NCBI GenBank assembly: GCA_030844895.1
Contig: CM061230.1
Coordinates: 5,372,705-5,436,704 of the forward strand
Direction of reading: 5' to 3'
Length of the DNA stretch: 64,000 nt
DNA from: Ambrosia x helenae
Lineage: Eukaryota; Streptophyta; Magnoliopsida; Asterales; Asteraceae
Positions 43,453 to 55,066 of this stretch are shown in pieces. The first letter of the stretch is position 1; the number at the start of each line of letters is the position of its first letter. The position numbers were made by a program, and so were the translations under genes. The notes under the pieces were generated by a model. The model ran no database searches. It was not told where the DNA came from and saw only the letters and a program-made list of their open reading frames with translations.

Positions 43453-44730
43453 TTACGTAACGCGAAATCGTTTCTCTTGTTGCGCTGGGTCATCCAGAAT
43501 AGTATTCTCCTCCACGGCATTTTCATCGAACTCATAAATAGCTCGGCCTTCGTCTTCGATGATCATGTTATGCAACAAGATACAAGCATACATACAATAA
43601 CGAAGTATTTTTGGTGTGAAAGCACGTGCCGGGTTTGCGATGATGTGCCATTTTGCTTGTAGAACCCCAAAAGTTCGCTCGATATCCTTTCGCGCCGCTT
43701 CTTGAAACTTCGCAAATTTCTTTCTTTTTTCGTCGTGAGGGTGCTTAATACTTTTAACAAGTGTAGAATAGGTTGGGTATATTAGATCCACAAGATAATA
43801 CCTGTGCTTGTACTCCACCCCCGAAACTGTGAATTTTGAATCCGGACCGGTTCCTTTTCTAACATCATCAAACACCAATGATTGGTTAAGAACATTAAGG
43901 TCGTTATTGGAACCGAGAACACCAAAAAAGGCATGCCAAATCCACAAGTCTTGTGACGCGGCAGCCTCTAAGATAATAGTCGGGTGACCGTGATCGCCTC
44001 GATAAAACATGCCACGCCACGCATTAGGGCAATTTTTCCACGGCCAATGCATGCAATCGATGCTTCCAAGCATCCCTGGAAAACTATGCTTTTCGTGATG
44101 GAACTGATACAATTTCTGGATATCGTTCGAGTTTGGTTTTCTCAAATATTTTTTGCTGTAGATCTTGACAACGCGCTTGGAAAACTTATACAAGCAATCA
44201 CGTGACGTTCTTTCGGACATCCGTAAATACTCATCCCACGAGTCGGATGCCGTCCCGTAAGCTAGGTGCCGCAATGCCGCCGTGCATTTTTGATAAGTTG
44301 TGAACCCTCGCTTGCCTCTAGCATCGTGCCGTAATGTAAAATATGGGTCACAACTCGCCAAATCATCGGCAATACGTACGAACAATCGACGACTCATCCA
44401 GAACCGCCGCCTAAACATCTCGTCCGTATACACCGGTTGGTCGGCAAAGTAATCTCTGATTAATCGCTCGTGTGCACCTACACGTATGTTGTTACCAAAT
44501 TACTAACATATATTTGAAGAAAAATTATACATTCTAAAAAATAAAGTATCTAAATATGTATTTGAAGATAAATTATAAACTTACCCTCCCGGTCTCTGTT
44601 TATGGCCGTTTGCCTAGGTCGCGGTTGCGAGCTTACCTCGTCTTCCTCCGCGGATTAGTTGTGCCGCTTCCCAAACCGCGTTCACAAAAACCCGATTTTC
44701 TTCGCTCGACGAAGATGAGGAATCAACCAT
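43453..44730 (-). pseudogene. PIF/Harbinger DDE transposase gene, probably one frameshift
   Basis: The main exon (44477 to 43453) encodes the DDE domain. The acidic triad is visible as GSIDCMHW, then GSNNDLNVL, then ARKDIERTFGVLQ, with the terminal PKILRYCMYACILLHNMI. Upstream, an intron 44584-44478 (gtaagt..tag) joins a first exon that ends DEVSSQPRPRQTAINRDREG. The exon begins MSYLPMVDSSSSSSEENRVF at 44730 in a frame shifted by one base, near 44640. So either the true start differs or one frameshift is present. The DDE exon itself is undamaged. Transposases of this family cut at TIRs and make a 3-bp TWA duplication, in line with the tta pair of this element. Confidence 0.75.
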
Positions 44731-45171
44731 TGGTAGGTATGACATTGTTGGGTATTTTTTTAAAGAAAGTAGAGAGTTTTATGTTGGTTTTGGTTGATTT
44801 ATGTGGGTTTATTTGGATGGTTGGGTTTATATATTTGGTTTTGGTTTAAAAAATTAAAAAAAACAAAAAATAGCCGTATGGAAAAAAACTAGCCGTTGGT
44901 TTTTTTTTTTAAAAAAAAAAGAAAAAGAAAAAATCTTATTGGTCCGTTCCTTTCGTTCTCCAAGGGACACCAGGGACGGGGGCGGTGTGTGGGTTTGGGA
45001 CGGGGCAAAAAGAGAGGGGACGGGGGGGGGGGGGGGGGGGGGGGGCGTCTGTGCACCGGATGGTCTTATAGTATTAATAGTCGTTCTAGCTTATGACATC
45101 TAAAAATAATTTACATTTTGCATCATTGCACGCAACTCCCATTTCAACAAAATTTATGCTGCAATAAGGGG

Positions 45172-45309
45172 TGAAGCATAGTGTAGGCAAGGGGTGCTCT
45201 GACTCCCACTGTTTTTTGGTGCAGATGTAGAATTTTGCTATTTTTGTAGGTAATTTTTATATGAATTGAGTTCGTCCCCCACCGATTCGATATCCAAGCT
45301 TCGCCACTG
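45172..45309. mobile_element. Decayed hAT MITE related to the copy at 29534
   Basis: The ends aaggggtgaagcatag and aagcttcgccactg match those of the 29534-29717 element. The candidate 8-bp flanks (gctgcaat and ggtaaaat) no longer match well, suggesting an older insertion. Confidence 0.5.
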
Positions 45310-46567
45310 GGTAAAATGTCCGGTTAAAAACTAAACACAATTACTTATTATTTTTAGGGAAAATGACCAATATAGCCCGTTGACCGGGCATTTTGCACAA
45401 ATAGCCCTCTCCACCGTCTTTGGAGAGACGGGACACGGCTCCCAACCAGCCTGAACCGTCTCCCGAGAGGCTTCCCATTTCAGCCAACAGAGGACCGCCA
45501 CGTGGCGTCTCTGATCCCGAGGCTGTACCGTCTCTCTCCAGACGGGTCAGAAATCTCTCCCAGACGGTTCACGTTTCCCAAGACGGCTGATCCTTCGGTT
45601 CAACCGTCTCCCAGACGGTTCACGTCTATCAATGCCGGCTGACCCTTCGGGTTAACCGTCTCAAACAGACGGGTCACCTTTCCCAAGACGTCTTAACGAA
45701 ATTTGTGATACCGTCTGAACCGTCTGAACCGTCTCACGAGTGTATATAAATACCCCAATTAACTTAACGAAATTTGCACCCACCGCTCTCCTCTAAGCTT
45801 TCATCTTCCATGCACCCACCCGTCTCCTCTAAGCTTTCATCTTCCAATCCAATGACGTTTTTTTTACTTTCCCAGCCGAAGCCTTTTTGACTTTCCCAGC
45901 CGAAGCCTACCGGCTTCGGAAAATATGTCCCGGTTACTTGGATTGTTGTTTCATCTGCGTACGGCTACTTGGATTGTTGTTCCATCTGCGCGTGGTTTGC
46001 AACCCGTGTAATGGATCGATGATGTGGTGGTCTACATTTTAGGCAAGTTCGTTCGCTTTCCGAATTTATGTCTCGATGTTCGACGTGTGCTCACTGAGAA
46101 CTATTGTTACATAAAACGAGGAAATGTTTCGGACTTGTCTGTGTAGAGCACATACACCATTCGAAACAACGTCTATGTAGACCACTGCTACTACCGCCGC
46201 TGTGGAGGACAAAACATCTAACACTAAGATGTAGTCCTCAATAGTTGGTTAGACATTACGATTACTTCAAACAAAGTTCCTAGTTCTGGAAGTAAATTTG
46301 GGAAGTTTGTTGTAATAGTGTAGTTTTTTACTTGTTGCTTCTTAGTTTTCACTTGTTGCTTCTTTATTCTCGGGAAGTTTGTTGTAATAGTGTAGTTTTT
46401 TAATTGTTATTGTAATAATATTTATTGTTTATTTGTGATTGTAATAGTATAGTACGTTTAATGAGATATTTACCTTAAATATAAAAACAAAAAGACAAAT
46501 TAAAAATATAACCAACTATTGCATTAAAAATATAACCATTACAAATTAATAAAAATATAATTACAAA

Positions 46568-46918
46568 TTACATAAGACGATGTCTTATCATTTGCCACAC
46601 GGACACATGTTTAAACTCTTTACCCTCCCTGTTTTTATACTGCCTTAGACTGTGTCTAATGGCCACGTCTTCGGGAAAGTTTGAGGGTACGTCGTAAAGG
46701 GTCCGGTTGTGGTGGCCGTTGAATATTTGACACTTTGTCGTCAAATCATTCAACTTGCGGCTAAGCGACTCGGTGGTACGTTGTGACACTCCAACGAGCC
46801 GGTTGTATTCATTCAGGATCCGGAACCATTTGTTGTTGAGGTGTGTGCTCTCTTCAACATGCAGCCATGCCGCAATCAACGCAATCTCTTGTTCTTCCGT
46901 CCATCTTTGAGGTGCCAT
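46568..46918 (-). CDS. Myb/SANT-like DNA-binding protein of the transposon
   Basis: The intact frame of 116 residues starts MAPQRWTEEQEIALIAAWLH and continues NKWFRILNEYNRLVG, RTTESLSRKLNDLTTKCQIF, and ends VWQMIRHRLM. The tryptophan spacing and the basic helix are those of the Myb/SANT-like domain found in ORF1 of Harbinger elements and in related plant proteins annotated as trihelix- or NAM-associated. The frame ends early compared with full-length relatives, which continue into a C-terminal domain. It is transcribed away from a minisatellite that begins at its start codon. A role in TIR binding is inferred only from the family. Confidence 0.65.
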   Translation of the reverse strand: MAPQRWTEEQEIALIAAWLHVEESTHLNNKWFRILNEYNRLVGVSQRTTESLSRKLNDLTTKCQIFNGHHNRTLYDVPSNFPEDVAIRHSLRQYKNREGKEFKHVSVWQMIRHRLM

Positions 46919-47080
46919 TGGTGTTGGACGGTGGTTTGGACGGTGTTGGACGGTGGTTTGGACGGTGTTGGACGGTGGTTTGGACGGTGTTGGACGGTGT
47001 TTGGACGGTGTTGGACGGTGGTCGTCGGGTAGTGGATAGTGTTTGGACGGAGTTGTACGGTGGTGGATTGTGTTCAGACG
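46917..47080. repeat. Minisatellite of ggtgttggacggtggtttggac type
   Basis: About five tandem copies of a 22-bp unit, then degenerate units (ggagttgtacggtggtgg). It starts at the Myb/SANT-like start codon and extends upstream of that gene. The open frames across it are artefacts. Confidence 0.85.
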
Positions 47081-47551
47081 GGGTTGGATGACGGGAAATG
47101 GACGGGAGACGGGTATTTATAGGGCTGAGCCGGACAACCGAAGCGTCGCCGCTCATCGGGAACCACCGGCGTCGGTAAATGTGTACCGTCTTGAGAGACG
47201 GTTGAACCGAAGGGTCAGCCGTCTTGGGAAAGGTGACCCGTCTTTTTGAGACGGTTGACCCGAAGGGTCAGCCGGCATTGATAGACGTGAACCGTCTGGG
47301 AGACGGTTGAACCGAAGGGTCAGCCGTCTTGGGAAACGTGAACCGTCTGGGAGAGGGTTCTGACCCGTCTGGAGAGAGACGGTACATCTCGGGATCAGAG
47401 ACGACACGTGGCGGTCCTCTGTTGGCTGAAATGGGAAGCCTCTCGGGAGACGGTTCAGGCTGGTTGGGAGCCGTGTCCCGTCTCTCCAAAGACAGTGGAG
47501 AAGGCTATTTGTGCAAAATGCCCGGTCAACGGGCTATATTGGTCATTTTCC

Positions 47552-47677
47552 TTTTTTTATTCATTATTAAAGAAAAATCAAATTAATGAAAGTCATAGGG
47601 TTCTTTGACGTGGTGATATTAATGTGTTAAATAACTAAAAAATTAACATACACGGATCAAATCGATTAATAACCCAA

Positions 47678-47762
<85 letters not shown>

Positions 47763-48389
47763 TAACTAATTAATATTCGTAGAAAAAGTTAAATTTAATA
47801 TCTAAATCCGTTTGGGCCCTTTAAAACGACAGGGAAGACAAATGCAACCGTGATGATCATGTCGTTTTCTGGTACGTATACATACATACATACATACATA
47901 CATACATACATACATACATACATACATACATACATACATACATACATACATACATACATACATACATACATACATACATACATACATACATACATACATA
48001 CATACATACATACATACATACATACATACATACATACATACATACACTCTCTACATCTAATTGCATATACATGTAAGCAAAACTTTGTTACTTTTGTTGT
48101 TCATCGAGAGAACAGATGAATCACAACAGAGTGTTTGTAATGCCCACCAACTGTTCGATGAAATGTCTAAATGAATGTTCAGCTATAATAATTACATGAA
48201 GCATAAGTAAATTGTTAAACAAACAAAGCTTCAAGTCTCTGATATATGATTAAAAAATCTTGAATGCATCTTTGAATATATAGAAACCTTAATATTATTC
48301 CCATTTCTTGCCTCAAGAATGCACTTTCTGTATCTATATATACATTCAAAAATGTAGAACATCAAAGAAACAACTTTACATTTCAAAAC
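47552..48389. other. Microsatellite-rich intergenic spacer
   Basis: Holds an (AAT)n tract at about 47682-47764 and a very long (ATAC)n tract (separate entry). No gene supported. The last 100 bp may hold the 3' end of the receptor-like gene on the minus strand. Confidence 0.6.
47876..48046. repeat. (ATAC)n microsatellite, about 42 units
   Basis: An uninterrupted tetranucleotide tract of about 170 bp. It is open in all frames, which explains the poly Met-Tyr-Val-Cys reading frames there. Confidence 0.98.
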
Positions 48390-51300
48390 TCATAGTTTGG
48401 TGAATGGAGACGCTGCTTCGGACGAAGAAGTCGATGAAGAAGTAGATAACAGTTTTGTTTGATCAAAGCAAGTGCATTTTGCATCATGAATGGCTTGTGT
48501 TCTTGAGAAATCAAGTTTGGTGCAAAACACACAGTACCTTCCTTTTGATCTGTCAACTACTGATTCGAATTCACTGCCATCTGATTTTTCATCGCTGTAT
48601 CGTGTATCCTTTTCATCGTCTTCGTCGTCTTCTTCAAATAAATGATAAGGTGAATAATGGATGCCCAACACTAGACAAATCATCATGACAAGCTTGTTTG
48701 TGTATTCGTTCCAAACGTGTCTGCCTGTCTTTGTCAACATTATAGGTCCTGTAACAATGGCTGCACCTGCTCCAAATCCAACCCCAGTGAATATGAACTG
48801 CCAATCGTATGTGCTGTTCTTTGATATGTGAAATGTTTCTGAATATTCTGTTTTGGGATTGTTTGAACTAGGGCACTCTCTGCTTAATGGAAGCCCACAC
48901 AGTTCCTTATTTCCAACATAGGAATCATTCTGAAAGGTCTGAAGTTGGTTGCCTGTTGGGATTCTACCTTCCAATTGATTGTATGACAAGTTAAACACAG
49001 AAAGAAATGAAAGATCTGTAAGTGTCTTTGGTATCTCTCCACTTAATCTGTTTGATGACATGTCTAATGATTCCAGCTGACTTAAATTTCCCATAGATGG
49101 TGGGATAGAGCCTGTGAACTCATTATGTGACACATTGAGGACATACAGTGCTTTGAGCAGCCCAATTGTGCGCGGTATTTCCCCTGAAAAGTTATTATTT
49201 GAGATGTCAATGGATGTGAAAACTTTCAAGATTTTGACCAACTCCAACTCGCGTCCTTTGGCTGTGACTGTAACTGTATCTTGATAGTTGTATTCACTAA
49301 GCTGTAAAACAGTGAAGCTCAGGTGCTTCTTTTCTGGTGGATCGCCATTATCATCATTCATCATAGAAGTCCATTGGCTGCAGCAGTTTTGAGGGATTTG
49401 ACCGTTCAGATGATTGGAAGCTATGTCTACAATCTGAAGCTTTGACCAGTTATTATGCTGGGATTGACCACATACCACTGATCCGTGTAACCTGTTGGAT
49501 CGCAAAACAAGAACACGCAAGTTGGTATTTTTTACTCAAAAAACATGGATACACGTCGCTTATGTTGTTTTTTCCCAGGTTTAACACTTCTAACATCGTG
49601 CAATTGACCAAAGATTCTGGAATCTTCCCTTCTAGATGATTGTCATTCAGATCTAGAGTGTTCAACCTGCAGCTGCTAGGAAATGTTCCTTCGATTTGAC
49701 CACTCAGACTGTTGTTTGCCAAGTTTAGTACACCAAGACTGCTACCCAATTCGATCAAACAATTCGGTATGCTTCCATTTAACCGATTGTTTGACATATC
49801 AAGAACCTTTAGGTAGGCAGCATTGCATATGCTTTGTGGGATTCCCCCAGTGAGTACATTGTTAGAAACCGAAAAGAAATATGCATAGCTGAGGTTTCTT
49901 CCAAGGCTTTCTGGGAGTGATGAATTGAAAAGGTTGTTTGAATAGTCTATGAATGTGGCGGTTTTTGGCGGAATTGGAATCACCCCACTGAGATGATTGG
50001 AATGCAAGTCAAGTACATTAAGATTAGGTAAACTATGAGGCTCTTCGAGGCTAGTTAACCAGTTATATGAAAGATTCATATATGAAAGACTTCCATTCCC
50101 AACTTCCCATATCCAGGCTGGTATTTTTCCTCCGATTTTGTTGTTGGAAAGATCAAGAGTTAGCAATCTTGGTTGGTTTCTTAGATTAGGAAACTTTGAA
50201 AGATTGCAAGAGGCCAACTTTAAGGTCGTGAATCTCGGAAGACGATTAACAAGAGTGATGTTAACGCTCGTTATGATCGACAAGTTATTAAACGAGAGAT
50301 CAAGATTTGTTAAATTGCTCAGACGATCTTGAAAATCTATAGTCCTTATGGTCCCACTCAGGTTATTTGATGACAATACCAAGATACTAAGCTTTGGAAG
50401 TTGAAACAAAGATCTTGGAATTTCTCCTTGCAGTTTGTTACTACTCAAATCAAGTGTATCCAATAAAGATAATGATGCATTAGTGAAATTAGGAAGTAAA
50501 CCACCAAAATTATTGTTGGAAAGGTGTATTTGTTGCAATTTTTGCAAAGAGAACAAAGACGGAGGTATACTTCCACTAAAATCATTAAATCCCAAATCAA
50601 CATAAACAAGATTTTCAAGACCTTGAAAGTGAGCAGAAGGAATCGTACCCGATAAACTGTTACGTGACAAGTCAACATGGGTAAGATTCTTGCGCATTTG
50701 GAACGATGGAATTTGCCCAGTAAAGTTGTTTGATGACAAATCTATGTAACCCAATTGGGTGAGGTTTCGCATAGATTTGGGTATCTGCCCACTGAAAATG
50801 CTGTTGGAAAGATCGATTCTTGATAAATTCTTCAGATTTTCTATAGAGTCCGGTATCTCGCCAGAAAAAATTGTGTTGCTGAGCGCTAAACTTTTAAGGG
50901 ATCCATTGACAGGAAAGTCGGGTAACGAACCGGAGAGATTCTTGTTAAGAGCTAAATCAAGAATCTGTAAATTCGGCAACCGAAGGACCTTACTGGGAAA
51001 TGTTCCTAGCAAATTGCAAGAACCAAGACTCATAACTGTCAGATTCTTGAAATTTGCAAAGAACTCGGGAACTGGTGCACTTATGTTGTTTAGAGCTAGA
51101 CGAATTACAGAGAGCGATTGTAAATTTTCAAGAGAATCATGTAAAGGGCCTGAAAGCTGACAATTTGACAAGCTTAATACCTCCAAGTTATGTAAAGATG
51201 AAGATAAAGTCTGTCCCCAATCAGATCTTTGTGATGATATATTCACATTGTCAAGATAAAGACCTGTTAACTTTGACAAGTTCTGAACAAGTGTGGCTAA

Positions 51301-51846
51301 ATTCGGATTTTCCAGTCTTAGGGAACGAATTCCGTATGAGAATAATGAAGAAAGATCAAGAGTTTCCAGCCTACTCAGCTGCGATAATTCTCCAGGAATC
51401 TGACCCGAAAAACCTGAATTCGACAAGTTTAAATGCTTTAAACTTGCAAAACTGCCAAATCTTGAAGTAATCTGTGAGAAATTGAATTTATTTGCAGCAA
51501 GATTCAGGCTTTCAAGACTCTTAAGATTAAAAACAACACTAGAATCATTGATTCCACCAGATATCGTTTCGTTGCTCAAGTCTAGGCCGACGACAACCTG
51601 ACCGCTGATGCTACTGCTGCTGCTGCTGCTGCTGCAAGTTACACCTAACCACTTGCAACAGTCTGTGACATTTGGATTCCAAGAAACCAGCTTTGTTGAA
51701 AGCGATGAAGTGAACTGAAGATCGTTCTTGAACCGAATCAAGATCGATTGCTGGTCCGGTTGACATTGACCCGAAACAGATAGCAAGATAAGGTAAAAGG
51801 GTATGCAGAATATGGGAAAACAAAGATGGGCTTTCATTGGAAACAA
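48390..51846 (-). pseudogene. LRR receptor-like protein (Ve1-like RLP), one 1-nt frameshift
   Basis: The gene starts at 51846 with a signal peptide (FPIFCIPFYLILLSVSGQC) and an LRR N-terminal cap (CQPDQQSILIRFKNDLQF, then CCKWLGVTC). About thirty extracellular LRRs follow. After the break come the island (YNQDTV-like segment), LRRs, GNKELCGLPL, a transmembrane helix with GVGFGAGAAIVTG, and a tail with FEEDDEDDEKD and YCVFCTKLDF. That tail is shared with Verticillium-resistance-like RLPs. RLPs of this class sense extracellular ligands together with SOBIR1/BAK1-type kinases. The two halves are in different frames, split at a T6 run (49528-49533). One base fewer would join CFLSK to TNLRVLVLRSNRL. 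All else is intact, so a base-call error or a very recent mutation are both possible. A (GCT)n tract in the cap codes poly-Ser. Confidence 0.85.
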
Positions 51847-53284
51847 GAGTATTAACCACCCATATGATGATAATAAAACTACTAGAAGAAATGGAATTAT
51901 AAGCCTTTAACTGGCATACTTTTATGGGTCTGTACCAGAAATTTCGGTGAAGTTGATTTGTAACGAATAATTTGCATTGAACATGGACAGAGAGAGAGAG
52001 AAAACAGAGGGTTGAAAAAACTATAGTTATTTTGTTTGGTGTTGGTTGGCGTCGACCAATTTTGTTTACCAGGTCTCTCAGTTGACTACACTGAATTTGA
52101 TATATTCTCTTTATTATATTTAGATACATAGATAATATAGCCATTGGTACCTATTTTTTATTTTAATAAAAGCATTTAGTATCGTGGGCCTTCGCCTACC
52201 CAGCATTATCTGTGTTTGCGGGCGTATGATGTGCGTTTCGTCATGGGTTACTCCGGGTAGTCGGGGCATTATGCTTGGAAAAAAAGAAGCATTTACTAGT
52301 AACTAGTCAAGTCTAAATGAGTCGAACCGATACGTGTAGCAATTGGCGGAACTTGGAAAAAAAATTCAGAAGGGGGGCGAAAGTCAGGAGACCCTTAAAA
52401 CGGGATGAGTCAGACTCGATATGTATAAAAATTTCGGACGAAAACGCGTAAATTTACACTGTTAAGAATAAAATGGTGGGGATTGGGCGCACCTCATGGC
52501 CCTTGATAAGCATCGCTCGTGCGTGTAGCTTAATAGAGATCGGGCTCAAGTCATTTGCACTGGAGCTTAATGTTAAATCAAGATTATATATAAAGGAGTT
52601 TTTCAATTTTATTTTTTTTTGAACGGTGACTTTCTTAAATGTGTGGCAGAGATCATTGCACCCGTCCTTGGCAGACCCTAATCACCCACGCGTTCAGACT
52701 ATGTTGTTTGAAACGGGTCCACACTGATACGGTGCGGACTACAGCGCTGGATTCTACAATGTTTGCATTTATGTCATATATCTCCTTTAACACGGGGTAT
52801 GGTGAGTGACCCAAACTTGGGGGTTACTACTGTTTGGGACACAACTTGACTTCTTTAGTTCTTTAGGTGGGATATTTTTTAAGGAAGGAAATATAAAATA
52901 TTTAATGTTATTACCTTTGTGAGTTGTAAGGACGCATTTAATATTAAACTTATTTCTATACATAAAAAATGTATAAATTAAATTAACACTTATACGATAA
53001 TTAAAGCTTGGTTTATATCACTCTATATTTAGAAGAAAAAAAAAGTGGTTTATATCACACTGTATTTAGAAAAAGAAGTTTTAATTTATGAATAAACGTT
53101 TTTTTGTTATTATATTTGAAAACGTAGAGTAGAATCCTTGAATGGTAATAACCAATGCCGTGTATTTTGACTTTTTAAATTCGGAGACTTTTTAAATTTT
53201 ATTACGTATCATAAAAGCGATCAATTTATTTATTTACCAAATATATTATTCTGCTTTTCATTTAAAGTTCTGAATTAGATCTAT
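51847..53284. other. Promoter side of the receptor-like gene and intergenic DNA
   Basis: Immediately upstream of the RLP (on the minus strand) is an AT-rich 300 bp with a (GAGA)n patch at 51989-52000. Further away no gene is seen. A segment at 52607-52870, ending at ttttttttgaacgg, looks like the tail region of a SINE in minus orientation (compare ggccgttcaaaaaa at 53494), but no head was found. Confidence 0.4.
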
Positions 53285-53285
53285 A

Positions 53286-53511
53286 TCAAGCCAAAGGCAT
53301 TATAGCCCAACGACATTTTGGTGGTGAGATAAGATTTAGAGACAATAAAGTCTTGGGTTCGAATCTCACAAAAGGGGGTTTTCTCATAATTATGAATTTC
53401 CTCCTGAATTGGTGACTTGGTGGTGGAATATGATCGCGTGGTATCAATGGTGGTACGTTGATACTCCAGTGGTCTGTGAGTGATTCAAATTGGCCGTTCA
53501 AAAAAAAAAAG
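53286..53511 (+). mobile_element. tRNA-derived SINE
   Basis: The head has a degenerate A box (tttggtggtgag) and a B box (GGTTCGAATCTC, 53358-53369). The element ends in an A run (53501-53511). The direct repeat agatctat flanks it at about 53277-53284 and 53510-53517. Head, tail and duplication agree, although the A box is degenerate. Confidence 0.7.
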
Positions 53512-53539
53512 ATCTATGATCAAATCAAGATTTTTTTTA

Positions 53540-53755
53540 AAGGCGTAGTTTAATGGTGAAATTCTAGTCCTGACAACATTCGGGACTTAAGTTCGAGTCC
53601 TCCCACACGCCGGACCCTTTCAACATTAATGAGTTAATAGGTATGATTTTTTCAATAGACGTGAATCGAATATGTGACCAACGCCGGGTGATAATCCTCT
53701 GAAGAGATAAACCCTCTCAACTCAAACCAGCTGGGTAAAGATCATCGGCAAATCA
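53540..53755 (+). mobile_element. SINE-like element with tRNA-like head
   Basis: The head reads ggcgtagtttaatggtgaaa with an A-box-like TAGTTTAATGG, and about 35 nt on has a B box (AGTTCGAGTCCTC). It follows directly on the previous SINE. The tail and a target duplication are not clear, so it may be truncated. Confidence 0.55.
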
Positions 53756-53759
53756 AGAA

Positions 53760-54900
53760 ATAAAAGAGGTCATAAAATAATAAACCATACTTGTACTTTT
53801 ATAAAACACGAATTCTAATATTCGAAATCAAAAGAGGACAGATAATAAGAAACAGAATAGTATTCATAAATAATATATGCACGGGTGAGCACCTTCTTAT
53901 ATTAAATTTTTGTTTTGAGGTCATCAAATAGAAATTAAGTTTATTCCTTTTATTTTTCTATGCCATGTGATATTGCGATTGTGATGCGATGTTTTTAGGT
54001 GTCACAACGATCATCTTATACTTTCCTGATTTTTAAACATCTTCGTTTTTTTTTTTTTACTTTAATAATATCGTGTCTGATTTGTAAAATCGATTGCGTA
54101 ATGCAATAACGGTCGTTGGAAATAATAAAATGATAAACATATTTTGTCGACACATAAAAAATAGTCAAGCAACTTGAATAAAAATAATAGAATAAATACT
54201 GAAATTAATAAATTATTAAAACTTTAAAACAACTTGATAGAAGCAACTCTTAGGGGCTGACCCACCTTACCGGATGAGGGTCATCTGTCACGTGAAAATT
54301 AAAATCCAATACGTTATTTAGAAAATGAAACCAAGTGACACCGAAAACTTTTGACAACGACACCCCTGTAAACAAATTAATAGGGAATGCAATCAAAAGT
54401 TATATTTGCTCTATTTTTTTTTTTAATTTTAACGGCAAACAGTTTTAACCACACACCTGTTGCAATAACGCAAGAAGCGAGTAATTGGTTCGCATCTTCG
54501 TCTTAGTAACCACATAGTCTACATACGGTTAAGCCATGCATAATGTTCCGTTTACGCAGCCTCAAAAGTATTGGTAATCGGTTTTGCTCGGCTTGCCAAG
54601 AAAAAAAAAATATTAACTTTCTTTGGTGTTCATTTCACCATTAAAAGGTTTATACGTCCATTTCACCCATTAAAAGGCTTATACGTGCATTTCACCCAAT
54701 TAAAAGGTTTATACAAAATTGAGAATCGAGACAGAATGCTTCGATATGATGCAACCGAAAACGTTCGATCCAAACTTGGCTCCCACACATAAGGCTGGTG
54801 GGTGTGGGTTCGTCCCCGGACCGTCTTGGGTCGGCCGGAACAACCCACACCGCGCCTGCTGGGCCGCCTCCTCCTTTTCGTCCAAACTCAGATGTTTAAG
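53760..54900. other. Intergenic, AT-rich, with a short tandem repeat
   Basis: No gene seen. A unit of about 33 bp (catttcaccattaaaagg, then tttatacgtc) is repeated three times at 54629-54716. A short patch at 54793-54850 has high GC and no recognised function. Confidence 0.5.
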
Positions 54901-54904
54901 AGGA

Positions 54905-55066
54905 GCCTAAAACTGGTTTATGGTTAATATTATTCATAATGAATATAAATACAAAGCCCTATATTTATAGAGGGAGATAATACAAGATAATTATGGAATT
55001 AGAATCTATCTAATAACTCTATACATATCTCCTAAATATAAGATAATATTGTTATGCTAAGATTCC
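54905..55066 (-). mobile_element. Part of a Ty1/copia LTR
   Basis: Directly after the pol frame on the minus strand comes a polypurine tract (gaggggg, 55062-55068) and then ttagcataacaatattatct onward, with a TATA-like ctctataaatatagg further down. This is the 3' LTR of the copia element; its far border lies near 54905 but could not be fixed because no second LTR is in the window. Confidence 0.6.

Larger units (their letters stand above)
42135..45065 (-). mobile_element. PIF/Harbinger transposon
   Basis: The ends ggctatggggtgtg and gtgcaccggatggtc are imperfect inverted repeats with the 3-bp duplication tta at 42132-42134 and 45066-45068. A transposase gene on the minus strand fills 43453 to about 44730. 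A foreign RT/endonuclease fragment lies at 42520-43380. Between the left end and that fragment is a short tandem repeat of taaaaattaaaaaaaattac type (42380-42520). A G-run of about 30 lies near the right end (45020-45050). The element lacks the Myb-like ORF1 partner of complete Harbinger elements. Confidence 0.7.
45358..47551. mobile_element. DNA transposon with about 330-bp terminal inverted repeats
   Basis: The left arm (ggaaaatgaccaatatagcc to about 45690) is mirrored by the right arm (about 47190 to 47551, ending ggctatattggtcattttcc). The arms hold sub-repeats of ccgtctcccagacggttcac with nearby ccttcggttcaaccgtct, about 58 bp apart. The arms are GC-rich in a very AT-rich context. Long inverted arms resemble MULEs, but the 9-bp flanks (tatttttag and tttttttat) do not match cleanly. 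The only coding frame is the Myb/SANT-like ORF at 46568-46918, and no transposase is present. The centre (45780-46560) is AT-rich and non-coding. Confidence 0.8.

Noticed and set aside
47153..47489. Small frames in the long inverted repeat of the 45.4-47.6 kb transposon
   Set aside because: They are Arg/Pro-rich reads through ccgtct/agacgg units and match nothing known.
47795..48119. Several overlapping open frames of Met-Tyr-Val-Cys or Tyr-Ile-His-Thr repeats
   Set aside because: They are translations of the (ATAC)n microsatellite in its various frames and have no non-repeat content.
53340..53610. Two tRNA-like heads on the plus strand
   Set aside because: They have polymerase III boxes but sit at the start of SINE-like elements; no complete cloverleaf was seen.
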